This document shows, piece after piece, positions 16,517-24,510 of a stretch of DNA of 64,000 nt (position 1 is its first letter; each line of letters starts with the position of its first letter). Origin of the DNA: Clostridia bacterium. Lineage in GTDB: Bacteria > Bacillota > Clostridia > Christensenellales > UBA1242. The position numbers were made by a program, and so were the translations under genes. A model generated the notes under the pieces. That model saw nothing but the letters and a program-made list of their open reading frames with translations. It was not told the origin of the DNA and did no database searches. The DNA lies in the NCBI GenBank assembly GCA_017537515.1, contig JAFYKO010000122.1, forward strand, positions 1 through 64,000, in the 5' to 3' direction.

Positions 16517-17947
16517 TTAACCTTTTTGTTTTTCAAAGGACAGGAACAGCCCACAAGTTTCGTGGTGGCGTTCATACATCTTAAACGACTTCCCATTGAA
16601 CCCGTAGCGGGACATTTCGCTTCGCAGGTCCTTGACAGGCACCTTAATATCCACCTTGATTGCATACCTGCCTTTATCCGTCGGCTTAACCTGGACTATA
16701 TCCGAACCGACACGCAGCGGGTGGATAAAGATTGCTTCGCCCTGTTCCTTGACCGCCTTGACTATATCCGAACTAGCCTCCACGTCCAGGACGAATGAGC
16801 CGTAGGGTTCAATCCACGGGACTTGCTTTGCGACATAATCGTGCAGGTCACGAATGCGAACGTCGCCCACGGGGATATGCTCCCAGGTCAAAGACTGATG
16901 GACCATTTCACAAGTGTCGGGGTCAAACGTCATATCCACGTCAACGTCCGACTTGCACAGGACTTCACACGTTTTCAAGTCAAACTTGATTTCGCCCTTG
17001 CCTGTCTTCAAATCTTCCCTAAACTGATATGTGAACCTGGACTGCAAATCGCTTTCAAGGAACTCACGGGAATCGCTAGGCATATACTTCGCAGCGGAAA
17101 CGCACATACTGATAGGTAGCATCCACACGCTGTTAATGATTACCGCAGCAGCCAACGTTTCTTCGTAAACCTTGGAACCCAGGCTGCTACTATACCTATC
17201 CATTATAAAGTCACTCTTGCCCAACGCTCTAATGCCGTCTGCATACTCATTTACGTGCTGACCGCTACCACCCCACTTCTCGCATTCTTCAAAGCCCACA
17301 ATGAACTTCGGGTCCAACAGGGATAGTCGGCAGTGCAATTCCCAAAAGTCTGCAATTCTCGCACCATTACCGCTAGAATCAAGGTATTCAACAGTGGGGT
17401 AAAGGTAGATATTGGAAGTAGATATTTTTCGCAACCCGTGGTCCCATACTTCCCATTGGCACATATCCAATTCAAGCATAGGCTGACCCTTGACGAACAA
17501 AGTCTGTTCATAGTTCCCGTTGCTCTTTACTTCAATGTCATCGCAGCCCGTCCACTTACGCACCAGGTCCGCTACACGCTCAATAATCGGGAACGCTTCA
17601 AGATACAACTGCAACTCTCTCAACGCTGTCAACTTTGCACAGCGGGCTTCCACGGTCTTTTCCGAACCCGAAGCAAGTATTCGTCGCAACTCCGACACAC
17701 GCTTTCCGTCCCAGGACTTCGGAACCTTTACGGACTTGCTGATGGAATCCGTGATATACTTTTCTGCAAGTTTGACCTTTTCTTTCAGCACCCTGGATTT
17801 AGCCGACGACAAATCCTTTTCGGAGCGTTGCAGCACGGCTGCATAATGCTTCGCCTGCTTCAAGTCTTCGGACACCTTTTCACGCAGTTCCGTTAGGTTC
17901 TGTTCGTTCCTGGCTGTCACGCCTTTAAGTTGTTCTTCAAGCGTCAT
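16517..17947 (-). CDS. Hypothetical protein, 476 aa, N-terminal coiled coil
   Basis: Residues 1-70 are helical and charged (LTELREKVSEDLKQAKHY), likely a coiled coil. The rest is mixed alpha/beta with no catalytic motif I can name. It ends the operon that holds LemA, immediately before promoter P4. Function unknown. Confidence 0.65.
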   Translation of the reverse strand: MTLEEQLKGVTARNEQNLTELREKVSEDLKQAKHYAAVLQRSEKDLSSAKSRVLKEKVKLAEKYITDSISKSVKVPKSWDGKRVSELRRILASGSEKTVEARCAKLTALRELQLYLEAFPIIERVADLVRKWTGCDDIEVKSNGNYEQTLFVKGQPMLELDMCQWEVWDHGLRKISTSNIYLYPTVEYLDSSGNGARIADFWELHCRLSLLDPKFIVGFEECEKWGGSGQHVNEYADGIRALGKSDFIMDRYSSSLGSKVYEETLAAAVIINSVWMLPISMCVSAAKYMPSDSREFLESDLQSRFTYQFREDLKTGKGEIKFDLKTCEVLCKSDVDVDMTFDPDTCEMVHQSLTWEHIPVGDVRIRDLHDYVAKQVPWIEPYGSFVLDVEASSDIVKAVKEQGEAIFIHPLRVGSDIVQVKPTDKGRYAIKVDIKVPVKDLRSEMSRYGFNGKSFKMYERHHETCGLFLSFEKQKG

Positions 17948-17955
17948 AAAACCCT

Positions 17956-18789
17956 CTAGTTTCTATACCTACTCCAAAAGTCGTCTGCTTCCTGCTGCTT
18001 TCGCTTACGCTCACGCCAATACTTTCCGTATAGCCATTCATTCGGCAGGGCGACGAACGCAATGATTAAGCCGATACACACAATGGCGAACACGACCCAA
18101 AAGATAGGGACACCCCATTTGTGTATCAAGTGGTCCACGGCTTCGTCAAGCCCAACGCCATTCAAGAACTTTGCATCGTTGAACTGATGGTTGTCAATGT
18201 TGGCATAGACGGTTCCCGTATAGGACAAATTCCTGCCGTAATAGACATAGCGTTGCTTGGCAGAAAAGAACCCGCTGCGGTTCAAGTTAATCGTGGTGAT
18301 ATAGTTCTCCCCTGGGAGTGCAGGGAACGACCCGTAATAGAAATTCCTGCCCAGGAAATTGACCTGGTTGACCGCAAAGTGATTGCGACCGATAGCGTCC
18401 CAGGTCCAATAGGTTTCCGTATGGCAGTGTCTATTCTTACCCTCACCCGAACAGACGGTCCTGTGGTGCTTTCGGTATTCTTCAAGGACCCTGGTAATCG
18501 TCATATAGTTCCCGATACCATCGTCCGTCACGAACCCTACCGCACTGACTGTCCCGTAGGCGAGCGTGTGCCCTGCGTTAGTCTTGAACGCATAGTTAAA
18601 TTGTGTGCTGTCCGCTAACTTGACAGCCTCATAATACTTCACGTTTGCGTCGTCTTCGCAACTACGAATGGAGCCTGCGATACAGATACCACCGATAAAT
18701 GCAATAAGAGCGAACACGATTGACACGAAGATTTCACGATTCGTCACTTCCACTTCGGGACCGCTGTTGTATGAATAAGGGTAAGACAT
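17956..18789 (-). CDS. Two-segment membrane protein beside LemA, 277 aa
   Basis: One hydrophobic segment near the N-terminus (about 22-42, FVSIVFALIAFIGGICIAG) and one near the C-terminus (about 227-248, IFWVVFAIVCIGLIIAFVAL) flank a large domain rich in Tyr, His and Asn. The last 30 residues are highly basic (YWRERKRKQQEADDF). The gene follows lemA by three bases, so the two probably act together at the membrane. No family assigned with confidence. Confidence 0.65.
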   Translation of the reverse strand: MSYPYSYNSGPEVEVTNREIFVSIVFALIAFIGGICIAGSIRSCEDDANVKYYEAVKLADSTQFNYAFKTNAGHTLAYGTVSAVGFVTDDGIGNYMTITRVLEEYRKHHRTVCSGEGKNRHCHTETYWTWDAIGRNHFAVNQVNFLGRNFYYGSFPALPGENYITTINLNRSGFFSAKQRYVYYGRNLSYTGTVYANIDNHQFNDAKFLNGVGLDEAVDHLIHKWGVPIFWVVFAIVCIGLIIAFVALPNEWLYGKYWRERKRKQQEADDFWSRYRN

Positions 18790-18792
18790 AGG

Positions 18793-19347
18793 TTAGTCCT
18801 TCAATAAGCCCGTCGGAGCGTCAACGGGAGCGTTTTCAAACTTCAAGTATTCGTATTCCTTTGCTTCGTAGCCTACCCAATCCAGGAACACACGGGTCGG
18901 GAAACTGCGGACGTATCGCTTGTAATCTTTGACACCTGCATTGTAGTAGGTTCTATGGCTATCAATGCGATTTTCGGTCATCGCAAGTTCGCTCATATAC
19001 CTGTCGTAATTCTCAATGCTTCTCAACTGCGGGTATCTTTCCACGACACCTTTAAGGTAAAGGGAAGCGTTCACGTTGCCGTTGCCTTCCTTTGGGGTGC
19101 GGGCTTCGGACAACTGCACAAGCACTTCGGATTCGTGCTTGTCGTATGATTTAACCGCTTCTGCAAGGTTGCGGAGCAAACCGTTTCTGCGATTATATTC
19201 AGCGTTAAGGTCGCTTTCAGCACTTTCAATCACCTGTTCCTTTGCGATAGCGGAGTTCTGCGAACTTTGAACACCGAAAATGCAGGCGACTGCGGTAAGT
19301 CCCGCAAGGACGAGGACTGCGATTACAATGAGGATTGCTTTTTTCAT
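18793..19347 (-). CDS. lemA: LemA family protein
   Basis: 184 residues with a single N-terminal membrane segment (about 4-26) and the conserved LemA core: EYNRRNGLLRNLAEAVKSY with KHESEVL around residues 50-75, then YPQLRSIENYDRYMSELAMTENRI and YNAGVKDYKRYVRSFP. LemA proteins are membrane-anchored helical-bundle proteins of bacteria with poorly defined, often envelope- or stress-linked roles. Ribosome site AAGGAAAAAC precedes the ATG. A LemA in a phage accessory region next to a membrane protein is unusual. Confidence 0.88.
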   Translation of the reverse strand: MKKAILIVIAVLVLAGLTAVACIFGVQSSQNSAIAKEQVIESAESDLNAEYNRRNGLLRNLAEAVKSYDKHESEVLVQLSEARTPKEGNGNVNASLYLKGVVERYPQLRSIENYDRYMSELAMTENRIDSHRTYYNAGVKDYKRYVRSFPTRVFLDWVGYEAKEYEYLKFENAPVDAPTGLLKD

Positions 19348-19384
19348 TTTTTGTTTTTCCTTGTTGGTTTATGTAAGACAATAC

Positions 19385-19537
19385 TTACTTTCGGTTTGGT
19401 TTTAACGATTTAATTGTTGAACACCATTCAAAATTATCGCAGCAATAACCTATTTGGTGCGGTTCACTACCGCACCATTTTTCACGATTCTTTTTGAACC
19501 TGTGCTTACACCAATAACAACATTTATGTTTATCCAT
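19385..19537 (-). CDS. Small Cys-rich protein, 50 aa
   Basis: ATG at 19535-19537 with GAGGTAACTT upstream, stop at 19385. It carries paired Cys (CCYWC, CC, WC) and many Lys/His/Trp residues, like a mini metal-binding protein. It lies between lemA and the 78-residue gene. Confidence 0.5.
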   Translation of the reverse strand: MDKHKCCYWCKHRFKKNREKWCGSEPHQIGYCCDNFEWCSTIKSLKPNRK

Positions 19538-19608
19538 AAGTTACCTCATTCTAGGTTAATACGTTCCCGAAATGCTAGTGATTTCTTGCATCGGGAAATC
19601 GTGTCGTT

Positions 19609-19656
19609 TCAAATAGTCACGGCAGCGGTCAATACTGCCAATACGATTTTCTTCAT
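19609..19656 (-). other. Possible 15-codon minigene or leader fragment
   Basis: An ATG at 19656 with AGGA upstream opens a 15-codon frame (MKKIVLAVLTAAVTI) that looks like the start of a signal peptide and then stops. It could be a leader peptide or a decayed gene. The rest of this stretch holds nothing I can identify. Confidence 0.25.
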
Positions 19657-19678
19657 TTTTTGATTTCCTGGATAGAAG

Positions 19679-19915
19679 TTATACAACGGACGGCAAAACA
19701 TCAACGACCTTGTAAGCCGAATAGTAGTCTTCGCCCCAACCATACTCAAAGTCCCAACCGTCGTAATGCAATTCGGCTGCGTGAGAGTTGTTGGGGCTAT
19801 CCCAATCCTGCTTTACCTTGTTCTTTACCTTTTCAAGATTTTCCTTTGAGTATTCGTAAATCTTGATTTCGTCGTCGGTGTGACGGTTGTGGCACTTATA
19901 AACGATAACTTTCAT
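19679..19915 (-). CDS. Small hypothetical protein, 78 aa, first gene of LemA operon
   Basis: Starts MKVIVYKCHNRHTDDEIKIYE, with an AACCGAGGAAACT leader. Central helix (KENLEKVKNKVKQDW), aromatic/acidic C-terminus (WDFEYGWGEDYYSAY). Not identified. Confidence 0.6.
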   Translation of the reverse strand: MKVIVYKCHNRHTDDEIKIYEYSKENLEKVKNKVKQDWDSPNNSHAAELHYDGWDFEYGWGEDYYSAYKVVDVLPSVV

Positions 19916-19950
19916 AGTTTCCTCGGTTTGTTGTGGTGGGTTATGTCAGT

Positions 19951-19979
19951 AATATAACAAATTACCTAAATGTTGTCAA
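19951..19979 (-). promoter_or_regulatory. Operator-type promoter P5
   Basis: Minus-strand TTGACA (19974-19979), 17-base spacer, TATATT (19951-19956), with TAGGTAATTTG downstream of the -35. It overlaps the last codons of the CoaE-like gene. Drives the LemA operon. Confidence 0.8.
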
Positions 19980-20769
19980 TACGAATTTTGAAATTTTCGC
20001 ATAATTTTTTCTTGTCGTCCCTGTCGTCATACAGCGGGCACGGGAACGGACAATGCGAGCAGCCACCCATAAAGGTCTTATACAAGTAGCATTGAACACG
20101 GCTCTTTACGTCCTTTGTGAAGACACGCAAGTTCATAGCGAACACAGCGTCACGTTCGTCGTCCGTAAGGTCCAACAGGTCCCGAAGTGCAATACGCACC
20201 TGCTTGTCAAGCGTTTCCAGGGAACCATTGTTCGTAATCACAACGTCGTGCTTATCAAGCGGGCAGTCCTGCTGCAAGTTGTCACGTTCGGCAATCTGTT
20301 CAATAGACAGACCGCTTCGCTGTTCCACACGTTCGTATCGCAGGTCCTTGTCCGCACGAACTACAATCCTACGGGAATAGTTAGGGAGCGACTTAAACAT
20401 ATCCAGAACCCGCTGCGATTCGTGAACTTCAATGAACACGGGAACGTCTTCACTGATACCCACCAGGTAATTAGGCAAGAACACCAGGAACGACTTGAAC
20501 ACATATTCCTCAAATGCACGACGCTGCTTCGCATAACAAGCCTTGAAGAAGTTCTCACGCATAAACGAAACGTCCACGTTGCCGTTGCCGTCCAGGACTT
20601 CCTTTGAGAACAACTTTACCAACTTCTTCTTGCAGCACTTCGCACCCAGGAACATTTTTGAAAATTCGTCAATGCTCACTTCGCAGTGGTGGTGCCTGCG
20701 GATAACCGAAGCCACGGCAGACTTACCGCTGCCGATACGCCCCGTAATCAAGATAATGCGGTTCTTCAT
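19966..20769 (-). CDS. Dephospho-CoA-kinase-like P-loop kinase with C-terminal Cys cluster
   Basis: 267 residues. The Walker A motif is GRIGSGKS (residues 10-17). An acidic motif SIDEF (Asp34) follows, and a lid region RYERVEQRSGLSIEQIAER with QQ (144-167) matches the 'R-x3-R-x-gls-x-eq-x3-R-x3-Q' pattern of dephospho-CoA kinase, followed by HDVVITNNGS. CoaE phosphorylates dephospho-CoA, the last step of CoA synthesis. A deoxynucleotide-kinase-like activity cannot be excluded. Beyond residue 200 there is an extension with Cys at 237, 240, 244 and 257 (GGCSHCPFPC), probably a metal or Fe-S site not found in ordinary CoaE. It ends under promoter P5. Confidence 0.7.
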   Translation of the reverse strand: MKNRIILITGRIGSGKSAVASVIRRHHHCEVSIDEFSKMFLGAKCCKKKLVKLFSKEVLDGNGNVDVSFMRENFFKACYAKQRRAFEEYVFKSFLVFLPNYLVGISEDVPVFIEVHESQRVLDMFKSLPNYSRRIVVRADKDLRYERVEQRSGLSIEQIAERDNLQQDCPLDKHDVVITNNGSLETLDKQVRIALRDLLDLTDDERDAVFAMNLRVFTKDVKSRVQCYLYKTFMGGCSHCPFPCPLYDDRDDKKKLCENFKIRIDNI

Positions 20770-21053
20770 TATTCCCCCTTTAAGTTCTCAACGTCGCTGT
20801 AAAGGGCGTTCAATATGTTTGCAATCGGAACTTCTTCAATGCGAAGATGCCGTTTGATTTCGTCGTTGCGGTAATCCGTGTTCCATTCGTCCCAGGGCTT
20901 ATTCCCAAAGTATTCGTCGTGAATGTAGGTGTCCGCTTCATCACGGTTGTTAAAGAACCTAATAAAGCGACGATACTTACCGTCCTGGTAATACAACGCC
21001 ATCACGGTCGGGATGGCACAGCCCCTTTTGTTTTCGGTTTTAGTCTTGTTCAT
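20769..21053 (-). CDS. Hypothetical protein, 94 aa
   Basis: MNKTKTENKRGCAIPTVMALY start, aromatic and acidic (FFNNRDEADTYIHDEYFG). Overlaps the CoaE-like gene by one base, so they are co-translated. No recognised family. Confidence 0.55.
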   Translation of the reverse strand: MNKTKTENKRGCAIPTVMALYYQDGKYRRFIRFFNNRDEADTYIHDEYFGNKPWDEWNTDYRNDEIKRHLRIEEVPIANILNALYSDVENLKGE

Positions 21054-21054
21054 T

Positions 21055-21399
21055 TTACTTGCCCTTATACTTGTCGTAAAATTCTTTCAAGTCCACGGTC
21101 CCACCCAGGCGATTATACAAGGATTGCATATTGGCGAACCCTTCGTCGCTATAAGCGAAACTGCGACCCTCTTTCTTTTGAATGCTTTCAAGTTCTTCGT
21201 CAATGAACTTCTTGCAGGAATACAGGTCAAACGAATGTGCGAACGCACTAAACCCGTCTTCGTCAATGGCTTCCCATACGACGCAGTGTTCGGGCTGAAA
21301 GTAGCCCCCGCATTCAATGAACACGCCCCTATACAAATAGCGAATGCCAACTTCGGAGCGACCTGTTTTCTTGTGTGGTAATCGGTGTGCCCTAAACAT
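21055..21399 (-). CDS. Hypothetical protein, 114 aa
   Basis: Basic N-terminus (MFRAHRLPHKKTGRSEVG), helical C-terminus (KKFIDEELESIQKKEG). Fourth gene of the operon begun at 22057. Not identified. Confidence 0.55.
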   Translation of the reverse strand: MFRAHRLPHKKTGRSEVGIRYLYRGVFIECGGYFQPEHCVVWEAIDEDGFSAFAHSFDLYSCKKFIDEELESIQKKEGRSFAYSDEGFANMQSLYNRLGGTVDLKEFYDKYKGK

Positions 21400-21410
21400 A
21401 CGCAGCCCTA

Positions 21411-21761
21411 CTAGAAAACGGGAATGGCGTTGCGGAGCGAATCCAATACAGCGTTCAACTGCTCCGTCGTGAGAACCTTGAAATCGCCCGCTGTGCCCAC
21501 AACGCAGGTAAGCAGCAGGTCTTTCTTCTTCACACGGGTGCGATACCAGGAACCGCTACAATCCCCGTTCTTTGCGGACTTCGCAGCGACCTGCACATAG
21601 TCCTTGTAATAGAAAATGTAGATGGAGCCTTCCTTTACGTGGAAGTCCACAAGATAATAACTATCGGAATCCTTGTGCGAAATCTTGACCCACTTGTTAG
21701 TGTAGTTTTCATAATGGGCTTCTGCACAGGGCGACTTGCTTGATTTTCTAGTCATAGACAA
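21411..21761 (-). CDS. Hypothetical protein, 116 aa
   Basis: Beta-rich with many Lys/Ser/Tyr (YYLVDFHVKEGSIYIFYYKDY), possibly an SH3- or OB-like small domain by pattern only. No family recognised. Confidence 0.55.
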   Translation of the reverse strand: MSMTRKSSKSPCAEAHYENYTNKWVKISHKDSDSYYLVDFHVKEGSIYIFYYKDYVQVAAKSAKNGDCSGSWYRTRVKKKDLLLTCVVGTAGDFKVLTTEQLNAVLDSLRNAIPVF

Positions 21762-21793
21762 TCCTTGATTATGCGGTGTAGTTTACCCGCCTG

Positions 21794-22057
21794 TTAGATG
21801 CTGACCTTGCCGTTGAATCCGTAGGAAATCGTCTTGCCCTGGAGCAGTGCGATAGCGTCTTCCTTTGCAAAACGCAGATAGCCACGGCTAGACAGTAAGC
21901 GACCATTGATGGTGCCGTTAGGTTCATACAGGTCAAAGTCATCGGTCCTGTAATCGTGGCGAATGTAAAGGGTCTTCTGCCCGTTGCTGCAAACATAGCG
22001 GTTGCCGTCACGCTTAATCGTGATGCCTTCGGGAACTACGACGTTGTGTCTTCTCAT
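21794..22057 (-). CDS. Hypothetical protein, ~87 aa, first gene of operon
   Basis: Start at MRRHNVVVPEGITIKRDGN, with an AACCGAGGATATTCC leader (frame open to 22111). A short beta-rich domain with repeating strand pattern (RYVCSNGQKTLYIRHDY). First gene behind promoter P6. Confidence 0.55.
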   Translation of the reverse strand: MRRHNVVVPEGITIKRDGNRYVCSNGQKTLYIRHDYRTDDFDLYEPNGTINGRLLSSRGYLRFAKEDAIALLQGKTISYGFNGKVSI

Positions 22058-22101
22058 TGGAATATCCTCGGTTTCGGGTGGTTGGTTGTCTTTACGTCCT
22101 A

Positions 22102-22130
22102 AATATAACAAAATACCTGCTGATTGTCAA
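22102..22130 (-). promoter_or_regulatory. Operator-type promoter P6
   Basis: Minus-strand TTGACA (22125-22130), 17-base spacer, TATATT (22102-22107). The palindrome is perfect: AAAATACCTG and CAGGTATTTT flank the -35 box, 11 bases apart. Drives the CoaE-like operon. Confidence 0.88.
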
Positions 22131-22160
22131 CAGGTATTTTAAAAATTTTTAAATTTTTGA

Positions 22161-22340
22161 TTATTTTCCGTGGGCTTTCTTGAAGTCTGTATAGACGGTC
22201 GGCAGTTTTACCCTCACCCGCTCCAAAAGGTCTTCGTGGAGTTTTGCGATTTCCCGAAGCGAGTCATATTCCCATTTGGGGACTACCACGGTGTCAGCGT
22301 CCCCGTGCGGGCTAATCGGGTATTTTTTGAGGCGACTCAC
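22161..22340 (-). CDS. Small hypothetical protein, 59 aa
   Basis: GTG start at 22338-22340 overlaps the stop of the gene upstream; reads M(V)SRLKKYPISPHGDADTVV and ends KKAHGK. Basic, with a central helix (YDSLREIAKLHEDLLER). The tight overlap supports it as a real small gene. Confidence 0.5.
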   Translation of the reverse strand: MSRLKKYPISPHGDADTVVVPKWEYDSLREIAKLHEDLLERVRVKLPTVYTDFKKAHGK

Positions 22341-22759
22341 TTATTTGCTTCCCCCTCGGCAGCATCGCCCTGGGGTTCCGCAGCAGCGTCGCCCTGGAAC
22401 CCTGCAAACTTCCAGGTGTTCGCACAGTCAAGCGAGAACGTCAAGTGGTTTTCGTCAGTCGGGACGAACACCCCACAGTCAATGAACAGGACCATCAAGG
22501 AAAGCAGTTGGTCGGGATAGTTCGCAAGCGGGCTGTGCAGGCAGAAGTAGTCGGCAGTCACGTTCCCGTTCAAGGCGACGTAGGACGTGGTAAGGAACCT
22601 TACGGCATTGTCCAGGGCGATTAACAGGGAAGATTCTGTCGGGAACGCCTCTTTGAACATCGGGGCGTATTCCTTCGCCTTCTTTGCAATGTCGGAGGTG
22701 TATTTCATTTCAGCGGATGCGGGTGTCACTTTCGGAACATTCTTATGAGCCATTGCCAT
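22337..22759 (-). CDS. Hypothetical protein, 140 aa
   Basis: ATG preceded by AACCGAGGA. Helical middle (AYAPMFKEAF-type segment, SLLIALDNAVRFL), Glu/Ala-rich C-terminus (GDAAAEPQGDAAEGE). No recognised family. Confidence 0.55.
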   Translation of the reverse strand: MAMAHKNVPKVTPASAEMKYTSDIAKKAKEYAPMFKEAFPTESSLLIALDNAVRFLTTSYVALNGNVTADYFCLHSPLANYPDQLLSLMVLFIDCGVFVPTDENHLTFSLDCANTWKFAGFQGDAAAEPQGDAAEGEANK

Positions 22760-22771
22760 TCCTCGGTTAGA

Positions 22772-22882
22772 TTAAAAAATCGGGGCACTCCCGATAGGGG
22801 AGCAGATACACTTTGAACACTTACAAAGGCGGGATTGCCCGATACTTGTATATAGTTGCAAGGCTACTTTTTTGAAAGCCAT
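22772..22882 (-). CDS. Possible 36-aa Cys-rich peptide
   Basis: ATG at 22882 with AGGAG eight bases upstream reads MAFKKVALQLYTSIGQSRL then CKCSKCIC. A tiny Cys-dense product downstream of a terminator-like hairpin. Weakly supported. Confidence 0.3.
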   Translation of the reverse strand: MAFKKVALQLYTSIGQSRLCKCSKCICSPIGSAPIF

Positions 22883-22897
22883 ATGCGATGCTCCTGG

Positions 22898-22966
22898 TAA
22901 AAATTTAGGGTGCCCCATTAACAAGAGGCAACACGTTAAACCCAATAGAACACTTGGGGCACCCTG
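22898..22966 (-). terminator. GGGTGCCCC hairpin terminator
   Basis: AGGGTGCCCCA (22907-22917) pairs with TGGGGCACCCT (22955-22965), an 11-bp stem. On the minus strand it is followed by AAATTTTTA. It sits downstream of the gene at 23029-23340 and may end that transcript. The 37-base loop is long for a plain terminator. Confidence 0.55.
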
Positions 22967-23028
22967 TTTCAAATATAGTATATTGCCACTGTGAATAAAC
23001 TGTCCAAATTGTGAATTACCACCAAACC

Positions 23029-23340
23029 CTATTCTTCCTTTAAAGATGCGTGGTATTCGTCAAGCGTAGCGGGAAGCGGTCGGTTTTCAAAATTCTTGTT
23101 CGCAAGGATTGTATATCGCCCGTCGCACAAGACAGAAATGGATTCGTCAATTACGCCCTCAATGACGTTGTAGCGGATTTTTGTGCCCGCAGGGAACACC
23201 TTTTCAGCAAGGGCTGTAATACGCTTGTAGCCGTCAGCGTAGTCGGAGGTCCGAACATCCACGGACGTGTGGTTGTCGGAGTTGTTATTGCCGTTGAACA
23301 GGTCGTCCACGGAAAAGGTATAAGTGGAATGTTTTGCCAT
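23029..23340 (-). CDS. Hypothetical protein, 103 aa
   Basis: MAKHSTYTFSVDDLFNGNNN start with an Asn/Asp-rich N-terminus and a beta-rich middle (GTKIRYNVIEGVIDESISVL). AACCGAGGTATGC leader, behind promoter P7. Not identified. Confidence 0.6.
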   Translation of the reverse strand: MAKHSTYTFSVDDLFNGNNNSDNHTSVDVRTSDYADGYKRITALAEKVFPAGTKIRYNVIEGVIDESISVLCDGRYTILANKNFENRPLPATLDEYHASLKEE

Positions 23341-23375
23341 TAGAGCATACCTCGGTTATTGGTTGTCCGAGGTAT

Positions 23376-23404
23376 AATATAACAAAATACCTGCTTATTG
23401 CAAA
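23376..23404 (-). promoter_or_regulatory. Operator-type promoter P7
   Basis: Minus-strand TTTGCA (23399-23404) replaces TTGACA, 17-base spacer, TATATT (23376-23381). The palindrome AATACCTG/CAGGTATT around it is intact, showing that the palindrome is kept even where the -35 box is weak. Confidence 0.78.
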
Positions 23405-23437
23405 CAGGTATTCTAAATAATAAATGTTACATTTTAC

Positions 23438-24241
23438 TTACATACAGTAATAGACGGCAGTGACGTTACTGTTCTTGTCGTAGTGTTCTTCGGATGCCAC
23501 GATAACTTTCTTGTCGTAGGTCAAGGAACTAACCACCGTGGAACCGATTTCCAACACCTGCGAATAGGTGAACATCTGCATATCCGAAAACAACTTTGCG
23601 ATTTCATTGCAGTTGTTCACGACGTTTTCCATAGCAGCCTGGTCTATGTTCGTGAACTGTCCGAACGGCAGGACCACCTGGGCATCGTCGGGATATGAAC
23701 CCGTTACAAGTTCTTCCCACCCGATGAACCCCGCAAGCGGGGCACGACCGTATAGCCTACGGAACGGCACCTGGACCTGGACGGGCTTCTGCTTGTAGAG
23801 TTCGGAATAGTAAACGACCTTTTCCTTTTCAAAGTCCACAAAGCCAAACTTCGGGGACATATTCGCTAAAAGGATTGCCAACTGACCCTTGTTCAAGAAC
23901 AAGTTCAAGAACGTGGTCGGGACCTTGGGACCGTTCTCAAGCCCAAGCCCCTTGAGTATTTCAGCAGCCTTGGCACTCTCAACCGACATAGGCGAGGTCT
24001 GCAACCACTTTTCGTGGGAGCCTAGAAGGGCTGAAATCTTGACCTGCGTCTTCTCACCGACGTGCATATACACTTCGCTGCCCGCCACCTTGTATTCCTG
24101 CTTCACGTCCTCCACCGTAAGCGTGAACTTCGGTGCGTCGGAATAGGTCGCCATCGGGACGGCAAATTCAGCGAACGTATAACCCGACAGTGCCCTGCGG
24201 ATTATAACTTCTTCAATGTTTCCAAGGTCGCAGCCAATCAT
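23438..24241 (-). CDS. Putative baseplate hub/tail protein, ~267 aa
   Basis: Start at MIGCDLGNIEEVIIRRALSGY (ATG overlapping the upstream stop as TAATG, GAGGA upstream). A beta-rich protein with short repeats of hydrophobic and charged residues. By position, after the tape measure and last of the tail string, it may be a hub or late-control-like protein, but no diagnostic motif is visible. Confidence 0.6.
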   Translation of the reverse strand: MIGCDLGNIEEVIIRRALSGYTFAEFAVPMATYSDAPKFTLTVEDVKQEYKVAGSEVYMHVGEKTQVKISALLGSHEKWLQTSPMSVESAKAAEILKGLGLENGPKVPTTFLNLFLNKGQLAILLANMSPKFGFVDFEKEKVVYYSELYKQKPVQVQVPFRRLYGRAPLAGFIGWEELVTGSYPDDAQVVLPFGQFTNIDQAAMENVVNNCNEIAKLFSDMQMFTYSQVLEIGSTVVSSLTYDKKVIVASEEHYDKNSNVTAVYYCM

Positions 24242-24507
24242 TATATCTTGAAGTCCTCTTGTTCGTTCAATTCCGTAGCAAGCCACATGCGGTCAACGGG
24301 TGCGACGGCAGCACCCCTAGCCAATCGGTGAGGTGTATCAATGCCGTTGTAAATAAGGTCCCATTTCATATATTGGTCCCTGGGGAACAACTTGTCGGGG
24401 CGGTAGCGTGTCTTCAAGTCAGCCACCACGACATTGCCCATAACGCACTGCGGATTCACTCCGCTGTTGTTGTCCAGGAACCGTTCAATCGTTTTAGAGT
24501 CTGCCAT
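24241..24507 (-). CDS. Small baseplate-region protein, 88 aa
   Basis: MADSKTIERFLDNNSGVNPQ start and a YNGIDTPHRLARG / DRMWLATELNEQED segment. The position between two tail proteins suggests a small baseplate component, similar in size to wedge/hub accessory proteins. Family not established. Confidence 0.55.
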   Translation of the reverse strand: MADSKTIERFLDNNSGVNPQCVMGNVVVADLKTRYRPDKLFPRDQYMKWDLIYNGIDTPHRLARGAAVAPVDRMWLATELNEQEDFKI

Positions 24508-24510
24508 ACA

